Shown here one piece after another: positions 17,123 through 26,556 of a stretch of DNA of 64,000 nucleotides. Where the stretch lies: assembly GCA_001804815.1 (NCBI GenBank), contig MHBI01000019.1:1-64000 (forward strand), read 5' to 3'. Under the pieces are notes generated by a model, which was given only the letters and a program-made list of their open reading frames with translations, had not been told where the DNA came from and ran no database searches. Every line of letters begins with the position of its first letter. Positions within the stretch are counted from its first letter, which is position 1. This DNA comes from Lentisphaerae bacterium GWF2_50_93 (GTDB lineage: Bacteria; Verrucomicrobiota; Lentisphaeria; Victivallales; GWF2-50-93). The translations under genes were made by a program, and so were the position numbers.

Positions 17123-17259
17123 GGATGTTACCCCCTTGTGAACGCATCAATAATTAAATGGCAGAAAGACAAGTTAAATATAATAACTGCCGGCCAGAGG
17201 CCAGCGCTCCACATACATGTGAATTTCCGCAGGAAGCTTTGCTCCGGAGGAAATTTACA

Positions 17260-20070
17260 TCAGAGCTTGAATTCAACAGTCAATATCTTGCCCTTTCCAG
17301 CCTTCATTCTGATAATCTTCCCTTGAGGAGACAGTTTTTCAAGTCTTTCCTCATTGAGATTTGCCATATATGCATCCTTGAATTCGAATCCTGGTATGAG
17401 AGTGCAGTCCTTCGTCTCCTCCGTAGGATTGTAGAACCTGACAATCACGCTGTTGCGTTCCTCCGCCTTCTTGACCGAGCTGAGGACGATATTGTCGCCT
17501 TCGATTTCCAGGAAGCTCTTCTGCAGCGGCAAAGAGCCTTTCTGCTTGCCGAACTGGCAGGCCTTCATCGGCGTGTTGAAGGAAAGCGAGCTGTTGTAGA
17601 GTCCGCACTTGTCCCATGTCCCCTTGTGGGGCATGACTGCATATCTGTACGTGAAACTGCCAAGCGACTGGGAGCTCTCATCGCCGGGATATTCCATCCA
17701 GAGACGGTTGTCGCACGGGATCCTGAGCCTTACGCTCCTGACAAGCCCCATCGCCATCGTGCCGTTCGTGTCGTTCTCGAGGATTTCATAGTCCTTGGAG
17801 GCGTCTGAAAGGATCGCAAGGCCTTCCTTGCCGTCGCTCAGATCAAACCAGAGCTGGGCAGGATGGCGGGCAAGCTCGTTGCCCCTCATCTCGCCGGTGA
17901 CAGTCGGCCTGACCGGGAATTCCGTCACCGAGAATGAACCTTCAGCCCATGTCTTATCGGCCTTCAGCCTTGTCGGGAAACAGACTTTCAAGTAATGGTC
18001 CTTGACGGTATTGGTGATTGAGGTTTCGACTTCGAGGTACGGGCTCCCCTTCTTAAGGAGGAGCTTGACGGTGACAGGCATGTCCTTCATGTGTTCCGAA
18101 CGGTGCTGCTTGATCCAGTCGAGTTCCGCAGGGAGCTGGAGTGTCTGCTCGATCGTGAAGGATACGGCGAGGGGGCCGTTCACGTTGATGGAGATCTTCG
18201 CCGAGGAGTTCAGGCTGTTGATGAGGCTGTCGTTGCCTGGAGTGCTGGACATCCACATGTTGCCCTTGTCACCATGGTCGAGGAAATAATTCAGGTTCTC
18301 ATAGGCGCGTCCGGTCCTCTTGTCTGTGACGTTGAAGGTTCCATTGGCGTTTATCTTGAGGCGGATGAATTCATTTTCAGCCTCGTATGGCCCGCTGATC
18401 AGGTTGAGCGCATAGATGCGCGGGGCATCCCAGTCCTCGTGGGGATACGGATATTCGTTCTTCTCGGCCCATTTGATCTTGAAGGTCTTGTATCCTAGGG
18501 CAGGTACGTGCTGCGCCAGGAAGTAGATGTGGACCTTCGTGCAGTAGAACGGCATGTTGCGGCTGCGCGGATGGTAGATTCCGGCGCGTGTCTCGGAACG
18601 TTCCACCTCCTGCATCTGCACAGGCTTCCCATCCATATCCTCTATGACGAGATAGTTGAGCCTGGCATCGCGGGGCACGTCGATATAGGCTTCGACGACT
18701 TCCGAGCGGGAGAAGGATGATGGATTGTTGACACTGAGGAAGAATTCGGTGTCGGAGACTTCGCTGGTGTTGATCTCCTTTGTCAGGTTCTGGAGGCCGC
18801 GGCGTTCAAGACCCTGTGCGATCACATGCGCCTGCTTGAGCCTGCTCATTTCACCTTCGCCGAGTGTCTTCGGACCGAGGCCGTGCATCGAATCGTGCGC
18901 ATGGCTCTGGAACATGAGCCTCCAGATCTTCTCGAAATATGCGGACGGATATTTTTCAATGTCGAGGATCCATGAAATGGCCGCAAGAGGTTCCGTCCAG
19001 CGCATGATCCTGTTCTCGGCATGGCTGTTCTCGATCATTATTTCAGGATGGATCGAGAATACGTCGGTATGGATCGCGCCGACCGGACCATCGCGCATCG
19101 GACCCTTCACGACAGCAAGATCCTTGCGATCCTTCAATTCCTCCTTGAGCTCGTCGAGATAATCCTTGAGCGTGCTGTGGACAACTTCGTATTCGTCCTT
19201 GTACTCGTCCTTGAGCGCCTTGATCATGTCGGCCATGAGGGGATGGGGTTCAGTGAAGTCAGTTCCATCGAAGAACAGGACGACTCCAGGCGCCGCAGTA
19301 CCTTCGACAGTCTTGAGCGTGCGCTCCATCGCCATCCGCAGATTGTCCTTATTGTAGAAGGTCTCAGGATCAAGTATGTCATAGAACCATCCGTATCCTT
19401 CAGGATCAGCCGTATGGAAGACCTTGCCGAGTTCGCCCCACTTGTACTGCCAGTCCTTGTGCCAGGCGTCCTTGTCATATACGAGGGGGATGTGTCCTGC
19501 GAAGAAGAAGTTCCAGCGGGCTTCGCGTCCGAGCCTGGATGTGAGGGCGCGCGTGCCGTCCGGCGCCTCCCATATGAATTCGTGGTATTTGGATTTCTTC
19601 GGATCCATGTGCTTGTAGAACAGGATGGTGTCGATGCCGAAGTTCGCATAGATCTGCGGCAGCTGGGCGATCTGTCCGAACGAGAATACATTGTAGCCGC
19701 ATTTGAGGACATGTCCGTATTCCTTGGATTTCCTGAAACCGTACAGGATGTTGCGGACAACGGATTCGCCTTGTATGGGGGAGCAGTCTGCGAGCGTGAA
19801 CCATGGACCGAGTTCAAGTCGCCCATCTTTTGCCAGCTTCTTTATCTCTTCCGTCTTTTCAGGCCTGATCTCGAGGTAGTCGTCGAGCATTGTGACCTGT
19901 CCGTCGAAAAGGAATGATCTGTAGTCCTTTTTCTTCTTCATGATGTCAAGGAGCTTGTCGACGCAGTCGACAAGGCGCATGCGTGTGCGTTCAAATTCCC
20001 AGCGGAATTCCCTGTCCCAGTGAGTGTACGATACGATATGGATCCTCTTTTTCCCGCTCTTCTTTATCAT
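17260..20070 (-). CDS. GH38 alpha-mannosidase-like protein lacking the usual nucleophile
   Basis: The 936-residue protein has no signal peptide. The N-terminus carries the zinc-site motif YTHWDREF (His17, Asp19), then the GH38 helical region and a long beta-sandwich C-terminal half typical of GH38 enzymes. The segment that normally reads GYLPDSFGQ, whose Asp is the catalytic nucleophile, here reads GYNVFSFGQ (residues 125-133), with Phe129 in place of Asp. Hydrolysis by the standard retaining mechanism is therefore doubtful unless another acid substitutes. AGGAG lies 9 bases upstream of the ATG at 20070; the TTG at 20079 is rejected. It is divergent from a LacI regulator, its likely controller. 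Confidence 0.88.
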   Translation of the reverse strand: MIKKSGKKRIHIVSYTHWDREFRWEFERTRMRLVDCVDKLLDIMKKKKDYRSFLFDGQVTMLDDYLEIRPEKTEEIKKLAKDGRLELGPWFTLADCSPIQGESVVRNILYGFRKSKEYGHVLKCGYNVFSFGQIAQLPQIYANFGIDTILFYKHMDPKKSKYHEFIWEAPDGTRALTSRLGREARWNFFFAGHIPLVYDKDAWHKDWQYKWGELGKVFHTADPEGYGWFYDILDPETFYNKDNLRMAMERTLKTVEGTAAPGVVLFFDGTDFTEPHPLMADMIKALKDEYKDEYEVVHSTLKDYLDELKEELKDRKDLAVVKGPMRDGPVGAIHTDVFSIHPEIMIENSHAENRIMRWTEPLAAISWILDIEKYPSAYFEKIWRLMFQSHAHDSMHGLGPKTLGEGEMSRLKQAHVIAQGLERRGLQNLTKEINTSEVSDTEFFLSVNNPSSFSRSEVVEAYIDVPRDARLNYLVIEDMDGKPVQMQEVERSETRAGIYHPRSRNMPFYCTKVHIYFLAQHVPALGYKTFKIKWAEKNEYPYPHEDWDAPRIYALNLISGPYEAENEFIRLKINANGTFNVTDKRTGRAYENLNYFLDHGDKGNMWMSSTPGNDSLINSLNSSAKISINVNGPLAVSFTIEQTLQLPAELDWIKQHRSEHMKDMPVTVKLLLKKGSPYLEVETSITNTVKDHYLKVCFPTRLKADKTWAEGSFSVTEFPVRPTVTGEMRGNELARHPAQLWFDLSDGKEGLAILSDASKDYEILENDTNGTMAMGLVRSVRLRIPCDNRLWMEYPGDESSQSLGSFTYRYAVMPHKGTWDKCGLYNSSLSFNTPMKACQFGKQKGSLPLQKSFLEIEGDNIVLSSVKKAEERNSVIVRFYNPTEETKDCTLIPGFEFKDAYMANLNEERLEKLSPQGKIIRMKAGKGKILTVEFKL

Positions 20071-20165
20071 AGCCTGCAACTCCTTTTTTATGTGGGCAAT
20101 GGTCCTGTCTTTTCAAATAAATATAATCACCTGAATTTATAAAACAATACAATGATTATAAAAAA

Positions 20166-20179
20166 ATACAATAATGTAT
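20166..20179. promoter_or_regulatory. candidate operator in the mannosidase/lacI divergent region
   Basis: ATACA-ATAA-TGTAT is a perfect 5-bp-arm dyad within a very A/T-rich 300-bp divergent intergenic region. AATACAAT recurs about 20 bp away. It could bind the adjacent LacI-family protein, but LacI sites usually have a central CG, which is absent, so this is weak. Confidence 0.3.
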
Positions 20180-20298
20180 CGATTGCTTGGTGGAAGTGTT
20201 AAAATAATAGATAATTGCATAAAACATGAAAATATAGACAATATGCGTAATTGGGATTTAATAACAGTAAAAAGATGATAATTATTTTTTAATAAACC

Positions 20299-20326
20299 TT
20301 GACAAAGGCGAATAAAATGTTAAGAT
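20299..20326 (+). promoter_or_regulatory. predicted sigma-70 promoter for the lacI-pseudopilin pair
   Basis: TTGACA at 20299-20304 is followed after 16 bases by TAAGAT at 20321-20326, 43 bases before the ATG at 20369. The -35 box is perfect and the -10 box fair. Confidence 0.6.
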
Positions 20327-20368
20327 TTACATAAATAATGAAAATATTTGCATTTACATGGAGGGCAT

Positions 20369-21388
20369 ATGGTCAAGCCAATAAATATAAATGAAATTGC
20401 GAAACTCGCAGATGTTTCCACCGCCACGGTTTCCCGCGTGATGAACAACAAGAGCATTGTCCAAGAGGATACCAGGCGGAAGATCCTCCAGATTGCCAGG
20501 GAGATGAATTACAGGCCGGGTTTCACCGCTGGAAGAAAAGCTGACGGAGTCAGAACTGTCGGTCTTGTAATGCCCAGCAACATAGGTGACTTCTTCTACG
20601 GGATCGAAAATGAAATAAAGAGGATGAAGCACAGGCTTGTTTTTTCAACCTACAACGGCAGCGAAGAGTCGCTCAGGGATATCATGCAGTACATGGAATC
20701 CGTTTCCGTCGACGGTATAATCCTCATGGCCCCGCAGGCTGAAATAGATGTAAAGGGAATTATTTCCGACATGCTTGTGCCTGTCGTGACTTTCAGCACT
20801 CCCTCGGGAAGCGGCTGCAGCACTTCGATCAGGATTGACAACGCCCAGGGCGCATATGTCGCAGTCGAACATCTCATAAAGCTGCACAAGCTCAGGAAGA
20901 TTGCCATGATCAAAGGTCCGGGAAGGAATATTGATTCGGATGAACGCCTCGGCGGTTACATGAACGCCCATGAGAAATATGGAATCCACGTGAAACCGAA
21001 TTTTATTGTCGAAGGGGATTTCACGATGCAGTCCGGATTCCTGGCTTTTTCCCGCCTCGTCTCAATGAATGAGATGCCTGATGCCGTCTTTGTCGCGAAC
21101 GACGTCATGGCTGTCGGCGCATATGAAGCAGCAAAGGCGAGGGGGCTTGTGATTGGCAGGGATATCGCAATCATCGGTTTCGATGACATCCAGCTTTCAA
21201 GCCTGATAAGGCCGTCGCTGACTACGGTACATGTCCATTTCGACGAGCTCGGAGTCAAGGCGCTTTCCCATCTGATCAAGATCATTGAAGGCGAAGCCGG
21301 GCGCAATGAAATACATGACGAGAGGATTTCTTCAGGCCTGATCATCAGGGAATCATGCGGCTGCAAAATTGAAAACAGGATTCTTTAG
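20369..21388 (+). CDS. LacI-family transcriptional regulator
   Basis: The 339-residue protein begins with a LacI helix-turn-helix ([20 protein letters not shown], then the hinge helix region ending MNYRPG) and continues with a periplasmic-binding-protein-like ligand domain ([62 protein letters not shown]). It presumably senses a sugar, plausibly derived from mannoside breakdown given the divergent GH38 gene. GGAGG lies 4 bases before the ATG at 20369. The pseudopilin gene starts 16 bases after its stop, so the two share a transcript. Confidence 0.92.
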   Translation: MVKPININEIAKLADVSTATVSRVMNNKSIVQEDTRRKILQIAREMNYRPGFTAGRKADGVRTVGLVMPSNIGDFFYGIENEIKRMKHRLVFSTYNGSEESLRDIMQYMESVSVDGIILMAPQAEIDVKGIISDMLVPVVTFSTPSGSGCSTSIRIDNAQGAYVAVEHLIKLHKLRKIAMIKGPGRNIDSDERLGGYMNAHEKYGIHVKPNFIVEGDFTMQSGFLAFSRLVSMNEMPDAVFVANDVMAVGAYEAAKARGLVIGRDIAIIGFDDIQLSSLIRPSLTTVHVHFDELGVKALSHLIKIIEGEAGRNEIHDERISSGLIIRESCGCKIENRIL

Positions 21389-21404
21389 CATTGGAGGATT
21401 TATT

Positions 21405-22130
21405 ATGTATGTGTGCACGAAAAAAAAATCATTTCCGTACGGAAATAAAAAAATTATAAGGATGTTCACCTTGATCGAACTCCTCGTGGTAATTGCGATC
21501 ATCGCAATCCTCGCGGCGCTCCTGCTCCCGGCATTGAAGTCGGCGAAGGACACTGCGATGGGAATCGCATGCATGAACAACATGAAGCAGCTCGGACTGG
21601 CATTCGGCATGTATGCCGAGGACAACCAGGGTTACCTGCCTCCGAACCAGATTACCTATGGTTCGATAACATATCCCGAGGACGGCACCGTACACAGCTC
21701 ACGGACAATGTCATGGTATACAGGTCTATGGATAGGCCCATATTACGGCAACGAAGAGTACAATCCTTCCCCGACTATAAAGAAGCGCCTTGCCTGGTGT
21801 CCGGTCGTTGCGAACACGCAGAAGGATTACTGGCAGCAGCCCTGCATAGGATACAACAGCAAGTACCCGAACAATGCGTTGACCACGGGGATGAGGAGCA
21901 GGCCATATTACAACTTCACTAATATGTCGAAGGTATATCTGCTCGTAGATGTGACCAACCACTGCCTCTGGTCGGTATGGGACGAGTCGACCACCCCTAA
22001 CTGGGGCCAGGCAACTGCGTTCCGCCACAGTCGGAGCGCCAACATACTTTTCATGGACAACCATGCCGGCAGATCCAGGAGCCTTTATATCGACTATAAC
22101 AATGGCGATTCGACATACGAGGCGAAATAG
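21405..22130 (+). CDS. type II pseudopilin-like protein (N-terminal methylation motif)
   Basis: The 241-residue protein has a 20-residue basic leader, then [20 protein letters not shown], the prepilin-peptidase recognition and hydrophobic helix, with cleavage expected before Phe. The residue before the cleavage site is Met rather than the usual Gly. The body includes [24 protein letters not shown] and a C-terminal [16 protein letters not shown], the pattern of the hugely expanded pseudopilin-like family of Lentisphaerae and Planctomycetes. GGAGG lies 7 bases upstream. It is coupled to the LacI gene, so it may be part of a sugar-controlled surface or secretion system. That role is inference. 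Confidence 0.88.
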   Translation: MYVCTKKKSFPYGNKKIIRMFTLIELLVVIAIIAILAALLLPALKSAKDTAMGIACMNNMKQLGLAFGMYAEDNQGYLPPNQITYGSITYPEDGTVHSSRTMSWYTGLWIGPYYGNEEYNPSPTIKKRLAWCPVVANTQKDYWQQPCIGYNSKYPNNALTTGMRSRPYYNFTNMSKVYLLVDVTNHCLWSVWDESTTPNWGQATAFRHSRSANILFMDNHAGRSRSLYIDYNNGDSTYEAK

Positions 22131-22183
22131 CTTGCGCACTATTGCCGTAGTTGTGTTCGCGTGCCATGGTACGCGATGTCAAC

Positions 22184-22297
22184 GTCCGGGTTTATGGTTT
22201 TCACGCGGCGTACCTACGGCACGCCTAAATACATATAATCCATTCAACAGGGGCTGAAGCCCCTGCCTATTTCCATTTCGTCCCTCTGGGACAGAAG
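22184..22297. repeat. dispersed repeat, inverted copy of 48.73-48.90 kb, empty site
   Basis: The complement of this segment matches 48728-48898 over the hairpin CAGGGGCTTCAGCCCCTG, then GAATGGATTATATGTATTTA and then GGCGTGCC.TAGGTACGCC, up to CATAAACCCGGAC. It lacks a 63-bp block present in the other copy. The rest of the 22131-22671 gap holds the element at 22532-22600 and no gene. Confidence 0.75.
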
Positions 22298-22531
22298 CCT
22301 GCAGAGATGCTTCTTATATGCAAATATGCGTATGGTAAACATGGAAATATATTAGTTTGTAGTTAACGCAATATTGCGTGTTTCTTAGCTCTTTTAAGCC
22401 ACAGCCAATAATGGCTTGACTACCAAACTAAATTCACGGATTACCGAGTTGCGGTCTCCGCCTTAGCAATTATATTGTATTCTCTTAAGATTGCAATAAA
22501 CACATGAAACGCTTGTTGCGGAAGCGTGTTC

Positions 22532-22600
22532 GTTGGAGTTCAAACTTTAGTTTGTCTTGGTATTTATGAATCTAGACACGCTAAAGCCGTGAACTCCAAC
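22532..22600. repeat. twin-hairpin element 7 (TTGGAGTTC class)
   Basis: GTTGGAGTTC and GAACTCCAAC form the outer inverted repeat, and CAAACTTTAGTTTG and CACGCTAAAGCCGTG the hairpins. The left 32 bases (from TTGGAGTTC through TTGGTATT) are an exact reverse complement of the right half of the element at 44983-45050. Confidence 0.75.
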
Positions 22601-22671
22601 TTAATAAATCGGCTCTATAGGGGCAATTTTGCAGTTGCCGATATTCAACAACTTCTCACGGGGGATGCGGA

Positions 22672-23982
22672 TTGAGCAGGGACAGGAAATTTATTCTGCA
22701 TGAGATCGAGCGCTGGATCAAGGACGGCATTATCGACCGTTCACAGGCCGACAGGATTTCCGCCCTCTATCCGGAAGAGGCTCCTTCCAGGAACTGGGGA
22801 ACCCTGATTTTCTCGGTCATCGGAGCAATCATCTTCGGACTTGGCATAATCCTGCTCTTCGCCTACAACTGGGACGCAATTCCTAAGTTTGCGAAACTCG
22901 CAATCATCTTTTCCGCACTCGTCGGCGCGCACGGAGCCGGTTTCTATTTCAGGTCTAAAGGCGAAAAGTATTCGGCACTCTCAGAAGCTTTCTTTGCGTT
23001 TGGTACAATGCTTTTCGGATCTGGAATCTGGCTCGTCGCGCAGATCTACAACATCGACGAACATTACCCGAACGCGTTCATCGTGTGGGGCATTGGAGCC
23101 CTGATGCTCGCCTGGTCAATGCCGTCGGTAGTCCAGGGGGTCATGGCATCGATTCTTCTGGTGCTATGGTGTTCGTTTGAAAACTTCGGTTTTGATTCCA
23201 GGACGAATATCGCACCTCTCCTGATCCTGATCGGAATACTTCCTCTAGCATGGAAAATGCGCTCAAGAATATTGCTGGCGGTCGCTGTTCCATCATTCAT
23301 ACTCTCCCTTCTCTTCAACTGCCATTATTTCTTTGAACGCGTCGCTCCAGCACTTTTCATCTCGATTGCAGGACTCCTCCTGGCGCTGGCCATAATTGCA
23401 AAGAAGAAGAACCTGTTCCCGGAAAGTTCAGCCTTGTTGGCCGTTTATGGAAACATCCTCTACTGGATCTCCCTGTATATCTTTACTTTTCCAGACGCCG
23501 ACCGGCATATATTCAGGAATTACTGGTTCAATGAGGTCAACTCGACGATCTATGTGCTTGTCACCGCAGCTGCGGCAATATCTGCATGGGGCCTGGTGAT
23601 TTTTCCGCTCGGGAAATTCAAGGAGGATTTGAACAGGCTCTACCGCGTCGAGCATTTTGCAGTTCCGCTAACTGTTTTGGCGGTGACCCTGAATTTCGGC
23701 TGGTTGTCTGAATTCAATGGCTGGGGAGGCGCCGCTGTTTTCAACATCATTTTCCTGTTCCAGAGCATCATGCTCATCTCGTTCGGATGCAGGAATGTCA
23801 ATTCCAAGCTGACCGCCGCCGGCACGATCCTCCTGGCATTTCTGGCGTTTGCGAGATACGCAGACCTGTTTGACAGCCTTCTTGTCAGGGGAATCGTCTT
23901 CCTGGGTGTCGGGGCCGGGATTTTCATCGTTGGAATGCTCTACTCCAGAAGTAAGAAGGAAGCCGCGGAGGTGAAACCATGA
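22672..23982 (+). CDS. DUF2157 integral membrane protein
   Basis: The 436-residue polytopic membrane protein starts with a short soluble helix pair (LHEIERWIKDGIIDRSQADRISALYP), the DUF2157 N-terminal domain, followed by about twelve hydrophobic segments from residue 42. The start is a TTG preceded by GGGGGAT; no in-frame ATG is nearby. It overlaps the downstream GDYXXLXY gene by four bases (ATGA), and the two families are a known fixed pair of unknown function. Confidence 0.82.
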   Translation: MSRDRKFILHEIERWIKDGIIDRSQADRISALYPEEAPSRNWGTLIFSVIGAIIFGLGIILLFAYNWDAIPKFAKLAIIFSALVGAHGAGFYFRSKGEKYSALSEAFFAFGTMLFGSGIWLVAQIYNIDEHYPNAFIVWGIGALMLAWSMPSVVQGVMASILLVLWCSFENFGFDSRTNIAPLLILIGILPLAWKMRSRILLAVAVPSFILSLLFNCHYFFERVAPALFISIAGLLLALAIIAKKKNLFPESSALLAVYGNILYWISLYIFTFPDADRHIFRNYWFNEVNSTIYVLVTAAAAISAWGLVIFPLGKFKEDLNRLYRVEHFAVPLTVLAVTLNFGWLSEFNGWGGAAVFNIIFLFQSIMLISFGCRNVNSKLTAAGTILLAFLAFARYADLFDSLLVRGIVFLGVGAGIFIVGMLYSRSKKEAAEVKP

Positions 23983-25034
23983 GAAACATCCTCATAATTG
24001 CTTCAGCGATACTTCAGCTGTTCGTCCTTATGTATATGGCTGGATACAGGGAGATGATCATAATGACCGGCAAGACGGTGTTCCTGCGGACAATGCCGGT
24101 AGATCCGCGGGATCCTTTCCGTGGCGACTATGTCAGCCTGAATTATGAAATTTCTACCATACCAAGGTCAGTCGTGAAAGAAAAATTTCCCGTCGAAAAA
24201 GGCGGGAAATTTTATATCACGCTCAGGAAAGGGGATGACAACCTATATTCCTTTGACGGCTGTTCTGCCAGCATGCCCCCGAAGGGTTCCGTATTTATAA
24301 AAGGTAGATATGATCAAAACTGGGGCTGGGGCAGTCCTGAAAAAGTCCTTCATCTCAAATATGGTATCGAGAAATATTTCGTACAGCAGAAGAAGGGGCT
24401 TGAGATCGAGAAGCGCGCTGGAATTGGAAATGAAATCCATGTGCCGCTTGAAGTCGAGGTCGCGCTTGGAAGCGACGGGACGGCTGTCGCGAAAGGATAC
24501 CGCTGGAGCCCGCTCGGAATAGGCCTTCAGATAACTGAAAATCCAGTGAGGTTGACGGGCTGGCAGCAGCAGGGTGGTCGGCCGCCCCAGGCTCCGCAGG
24601 CTAATTCAGATGCAAAAGAACGTAGAAGCCCCAAAGTAAAACTCACGCTCCAGAATGTTTCCGACAAACCTATCGCGCTTGTGGATCTCCCCGACTTCAG
24701 ATCATTCTCGGTTGTTTCATCCGAAACCTCCACGAAGGAATGGACTTTTTCCAAGAAGTTTGATTCTCCCGTCAAGCCCCGGAACGAAAACGTGATCATC
24801 CTCAAGCCGAACGAAAAGACATCCTTTGATTTCGATTTCGCCGAACCCCGCTGGTTTGTAAATGGAAAGAGCGGTCCCGAGGAAATCGGCGTCGCCTGCG
24901 ACCAGTGGGGCGACATGTTCAGGATCATCTACACCCCGCCATCGAGCGATGACTGCAAGACCCTCGACAGGCGTGACATAATCTGGCATGGCAGCCTGCC
25001 GTCCCGCAGGTTCGGCGCCGGAAGAATTGATTAA
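23979..25034 (+). CDS. GDYXXLXY-domain protein
   Basis: The 351-residue protein has an N-terminal membrane anchor (about residues 3-22) and the naming motif in PRDPFRGDYVSLNYE near residue 48. The first 180 residues are the GDYXXLXY domain. The remainder (from about 205) is an extra beta-rich extension (KVKLTLQNVSDKPIALVDLP) not needed in the basic family, reminiscent of periplasmic immunoglobulin-like folds. Translationally coupled to the DUF2157 gene by ATGA overlap, so the products probably act together at the membrane. Confidence 0.82.
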   Translation: MRNILIIASAILQLFVLMYMAGYREMIIMTGKTVFLRTMPVDPRDPFRGDYVSLNYEISTIPRSVVKEKFPVEKGGKFYITLRKGDDNLYSFDGCSASMPPKGSVFIKGRYDQNWGWGSPEKVLHLKYGIEKYFVQQKKGLEIEKRAGIGNEIHVPLEVEVALGSDGTAVAKGYRWSPLGIGLQITENPVRLTGWQQQGGRPPQAPQANSDAKERRSPKVKLTLQNVSDKPIALVDLPDFRSFSVVSSETSTKEWTFSKKFDSPVKPRNENVIILKPNEKTSFDFDFAEPRWFVNGKSGPEEIGVACDQWGDMFRIIYTPPSSDDCKTLDRRDIIWHGSLPSRRFGAGRID

Positions 25035-25201
25035 AATTTCACTTGCAGTATTATTCATATTCCTTTAATGAACTTTGGTTCGGATTGAAATAAATCCCCG
25101 AGGGCATAGATTGAGCTAAACTGCAGTCAAAATATTTATCGGGCTATGAAGTCCATGGCAAGATTCTGAATTTGAATGGAACTGAACGGAGGTGCTATAG
25201 C

Positions 25202-25408
25202 ATGAACGCAATAAGGACAACATACGAAGATTTACCGGAATTGGTCAAAATGCCAAGAGATTTTGTGCACAGGAAGGCTGAAATAATAATAATCCTTGAA
25301 GACGAACTGAAGAGAAACAGGAAAAGCCTGAAGGAGTTCTTCGGCGTCATCCCGGATTTTCCCGACCGGTTCCCCCAGGGCGGATATGAGGAGCGGGAAT
25401 CGCTGTGA
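25202..25408 (+). CDS. small antitoxin of a VapBC-like pair
   Basis: The 68-residue protein starts at the ATG at 25202, with GGAGG 9 bases upstream. It reads MNAIRTTYEDLPELVKMPRD, then a helix with EIIIILEDELKRNRKSLKEFFG, a pattern seen in short VapB/Phd-like antitoxins in which the C-terminal helix wraps the toxin. Its stop overlaps the GTG start of the PIN-domain toxin gene, giving translational coupling. Confidence 0.7.
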   Translation: MNAIRTTYEDLPELVKMPRDFVHRKAEIIIILEDELKRNRKSLKEFFGVIPDFPDRFPQGGYEERESL

Positions 25409-25821
25409 AATATCTGATTGACACCAATGTGTGCATTCATCTGCTTAGGGGATCCTCGAAGATATTGCACGAGAAAATACTTGCAGTTGATGATGAGGAT
25501 ATCTGCATTCCTTCGATTGTGAGATTCGAATTGTATTATGGTGCATACAAAAGCAACGGACAGCAAAAGACCTTATCAGCATAGAACGATTTCCTGTCTC
25601 GCTTTCAGAGTGCTCAGGTTGATGATGCCGTTGCTGAGCAATGTGGGAGAATACGGTTTGAACTTGACAGGAAGGGTATGCCCGTCGGCCCGTACGACCT
25701 TATCATCGCCGGAATAGCGCTAACCAAAAAAATAATCCTTGTAACACATAACACGAGCGAATTTTCCCGCATAAAACATCTTGTTCTGGAAGACTGGGAA
25801 CAGGCGGACTGTCTGAAATGA
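25405..25821 (+). pseudogene. vapC: PIN-domain toxin (VapC) interrupted by an in-frame TAG
   Basis: Reading from the GTG at 25405 gives YLIDTNVCIHLLRG (first acidic residue), RFELYYGAYKS (second) and then TAG at 25582-25584, codon 60. The same frame continues as NDFLSRFQSAQVDDAVAEQC, PVGPYDLIIAGIAL (third acidic residue) and VTHNTSEFSRI...LEDW to TGA at 25819, a normal VapC C-terminus. The total is 138 codons, the usual length. The gene is therefore a VapC ribonuclease with one nonsense codon in the segment that usually reads LSxIExFLSRF. It is probably inactive, leaving a lone antitoxin. Confidence 0.8.
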
Positions 25822-25894
25822 TAGGGCGGAAGGATTGCCTGTTTATCATTTGATCATCAAACCAGGAAAATCTTAAGATTGATGAGGTGAACCC

Positions 25895-26230
25895 ATGAAT
25901 ATGATGAGGAAGCTGACCGGGTCGGACTGGCCGATCGACCAGAAAATCAAAAAGGAGCTTGTCGCAAAACGCCGGGAAAGACGGGACAGGCTTTTGTCCA
26001 AGCCGGAAAACCGGCGGACATACGACGCTCTCGGCAAAGCCTATGAAGTCGCCGAGATTCTCCATAAGGCAAGAGAGGAAACACGCCTCACGCAGACGCA
26101 GCTTGCAAGGAAGCTGCACACTTCGCAGTCGAACCTCGCAAGGATTGAACAGGGGCAGAACATCACACTTGCCACGCTTTTCGACTATGCAAGGGCATGC
26201 GGGAAGAAGGTTTGTATCCAGCTCACCTGA
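25895..26230 (+). CDS. XRE-family HTH protein (HigA-like)
   Basis: The 111-residue protein has a Cro/C1-type helix-turn-helix at residues about 60-105 (ETRLTQTQLARKLHTSQSNL followed by ARIEQGQNITLATLFDYARA) and a basic N-terminal segment. This layout is typical of HigA-type antitoxins and small solitary regulators. GAGGTG lies 6 bases upstream. No toxin gene is beside it; the 73 bases before it contain none, and the vapC fragment belongs to a different family. Confidence 0.75.
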   Translation: MNMMRKLTGSDWPIDQKIKKELVAKRRERRDRLLSKPENRRTYDALGKAYEVAEILHKAREETRLTQTQLARKLHTSQSNLARIEQGQNITLATLFDYARACGKKVCIQLT

Positions 26231-26556
26231 TTCCTTGTCTTTTCCTCTTTTAGCCGTATCTGGTCCAGGAGTCCAGCATAACTTCGTGCCAGGCCCCGTA
26301 TATTGATGTCAAGGAAAAGAAAAACCTGTATTTCCATCCCCACACCAACAAGAAAACTGCAATTGCCGAAAAGAAGGCGTCTTATTGAAAAATATGGTGT
26401 AAATATTTTCTAAGTCGCTTGACATTAACAGGTTGTTAATTACATTACCATTAGGTGTGTTTGATGCTACGTAAATTCCTGCCTGCAGGGGGGTAAGTTT
26501 TTCTTGTTTTACAGAAGATTCTTTCTGCGGCAGCAAGGTGTTCTCAGAGGCGATTT
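26231..26556. other. intergenic region upstream of the giant gene
   Basis: There is no recognised gene. It holds a predicted promoter with a dyad in its spacer (26419-26446), then about 100 bases of leader before the ATG at 26557. Short open frames here have no recognisable product. Confidence 0.4.
26419..26446 (+). promoter_or_regulatory. predicted promoter with operator-like dyad
   Basis: TTGACA (26419-26424) is followed after 16 bases by TACATT (26441-26446). The spacer is nearly all taken up by the perfect dyad ATTAACA-GGT-TGTTAAT (26424-26440), placed where a repressor would block RNA polymerase. Confidence 0.5.

Noticed and set aside
19021..19917. 298-residue plus-strand frame opposite the mannosidase gene
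   Set aside because: Shadow of the well-supported GH38 gene; no ribosome-binding site, no recognisable domain.
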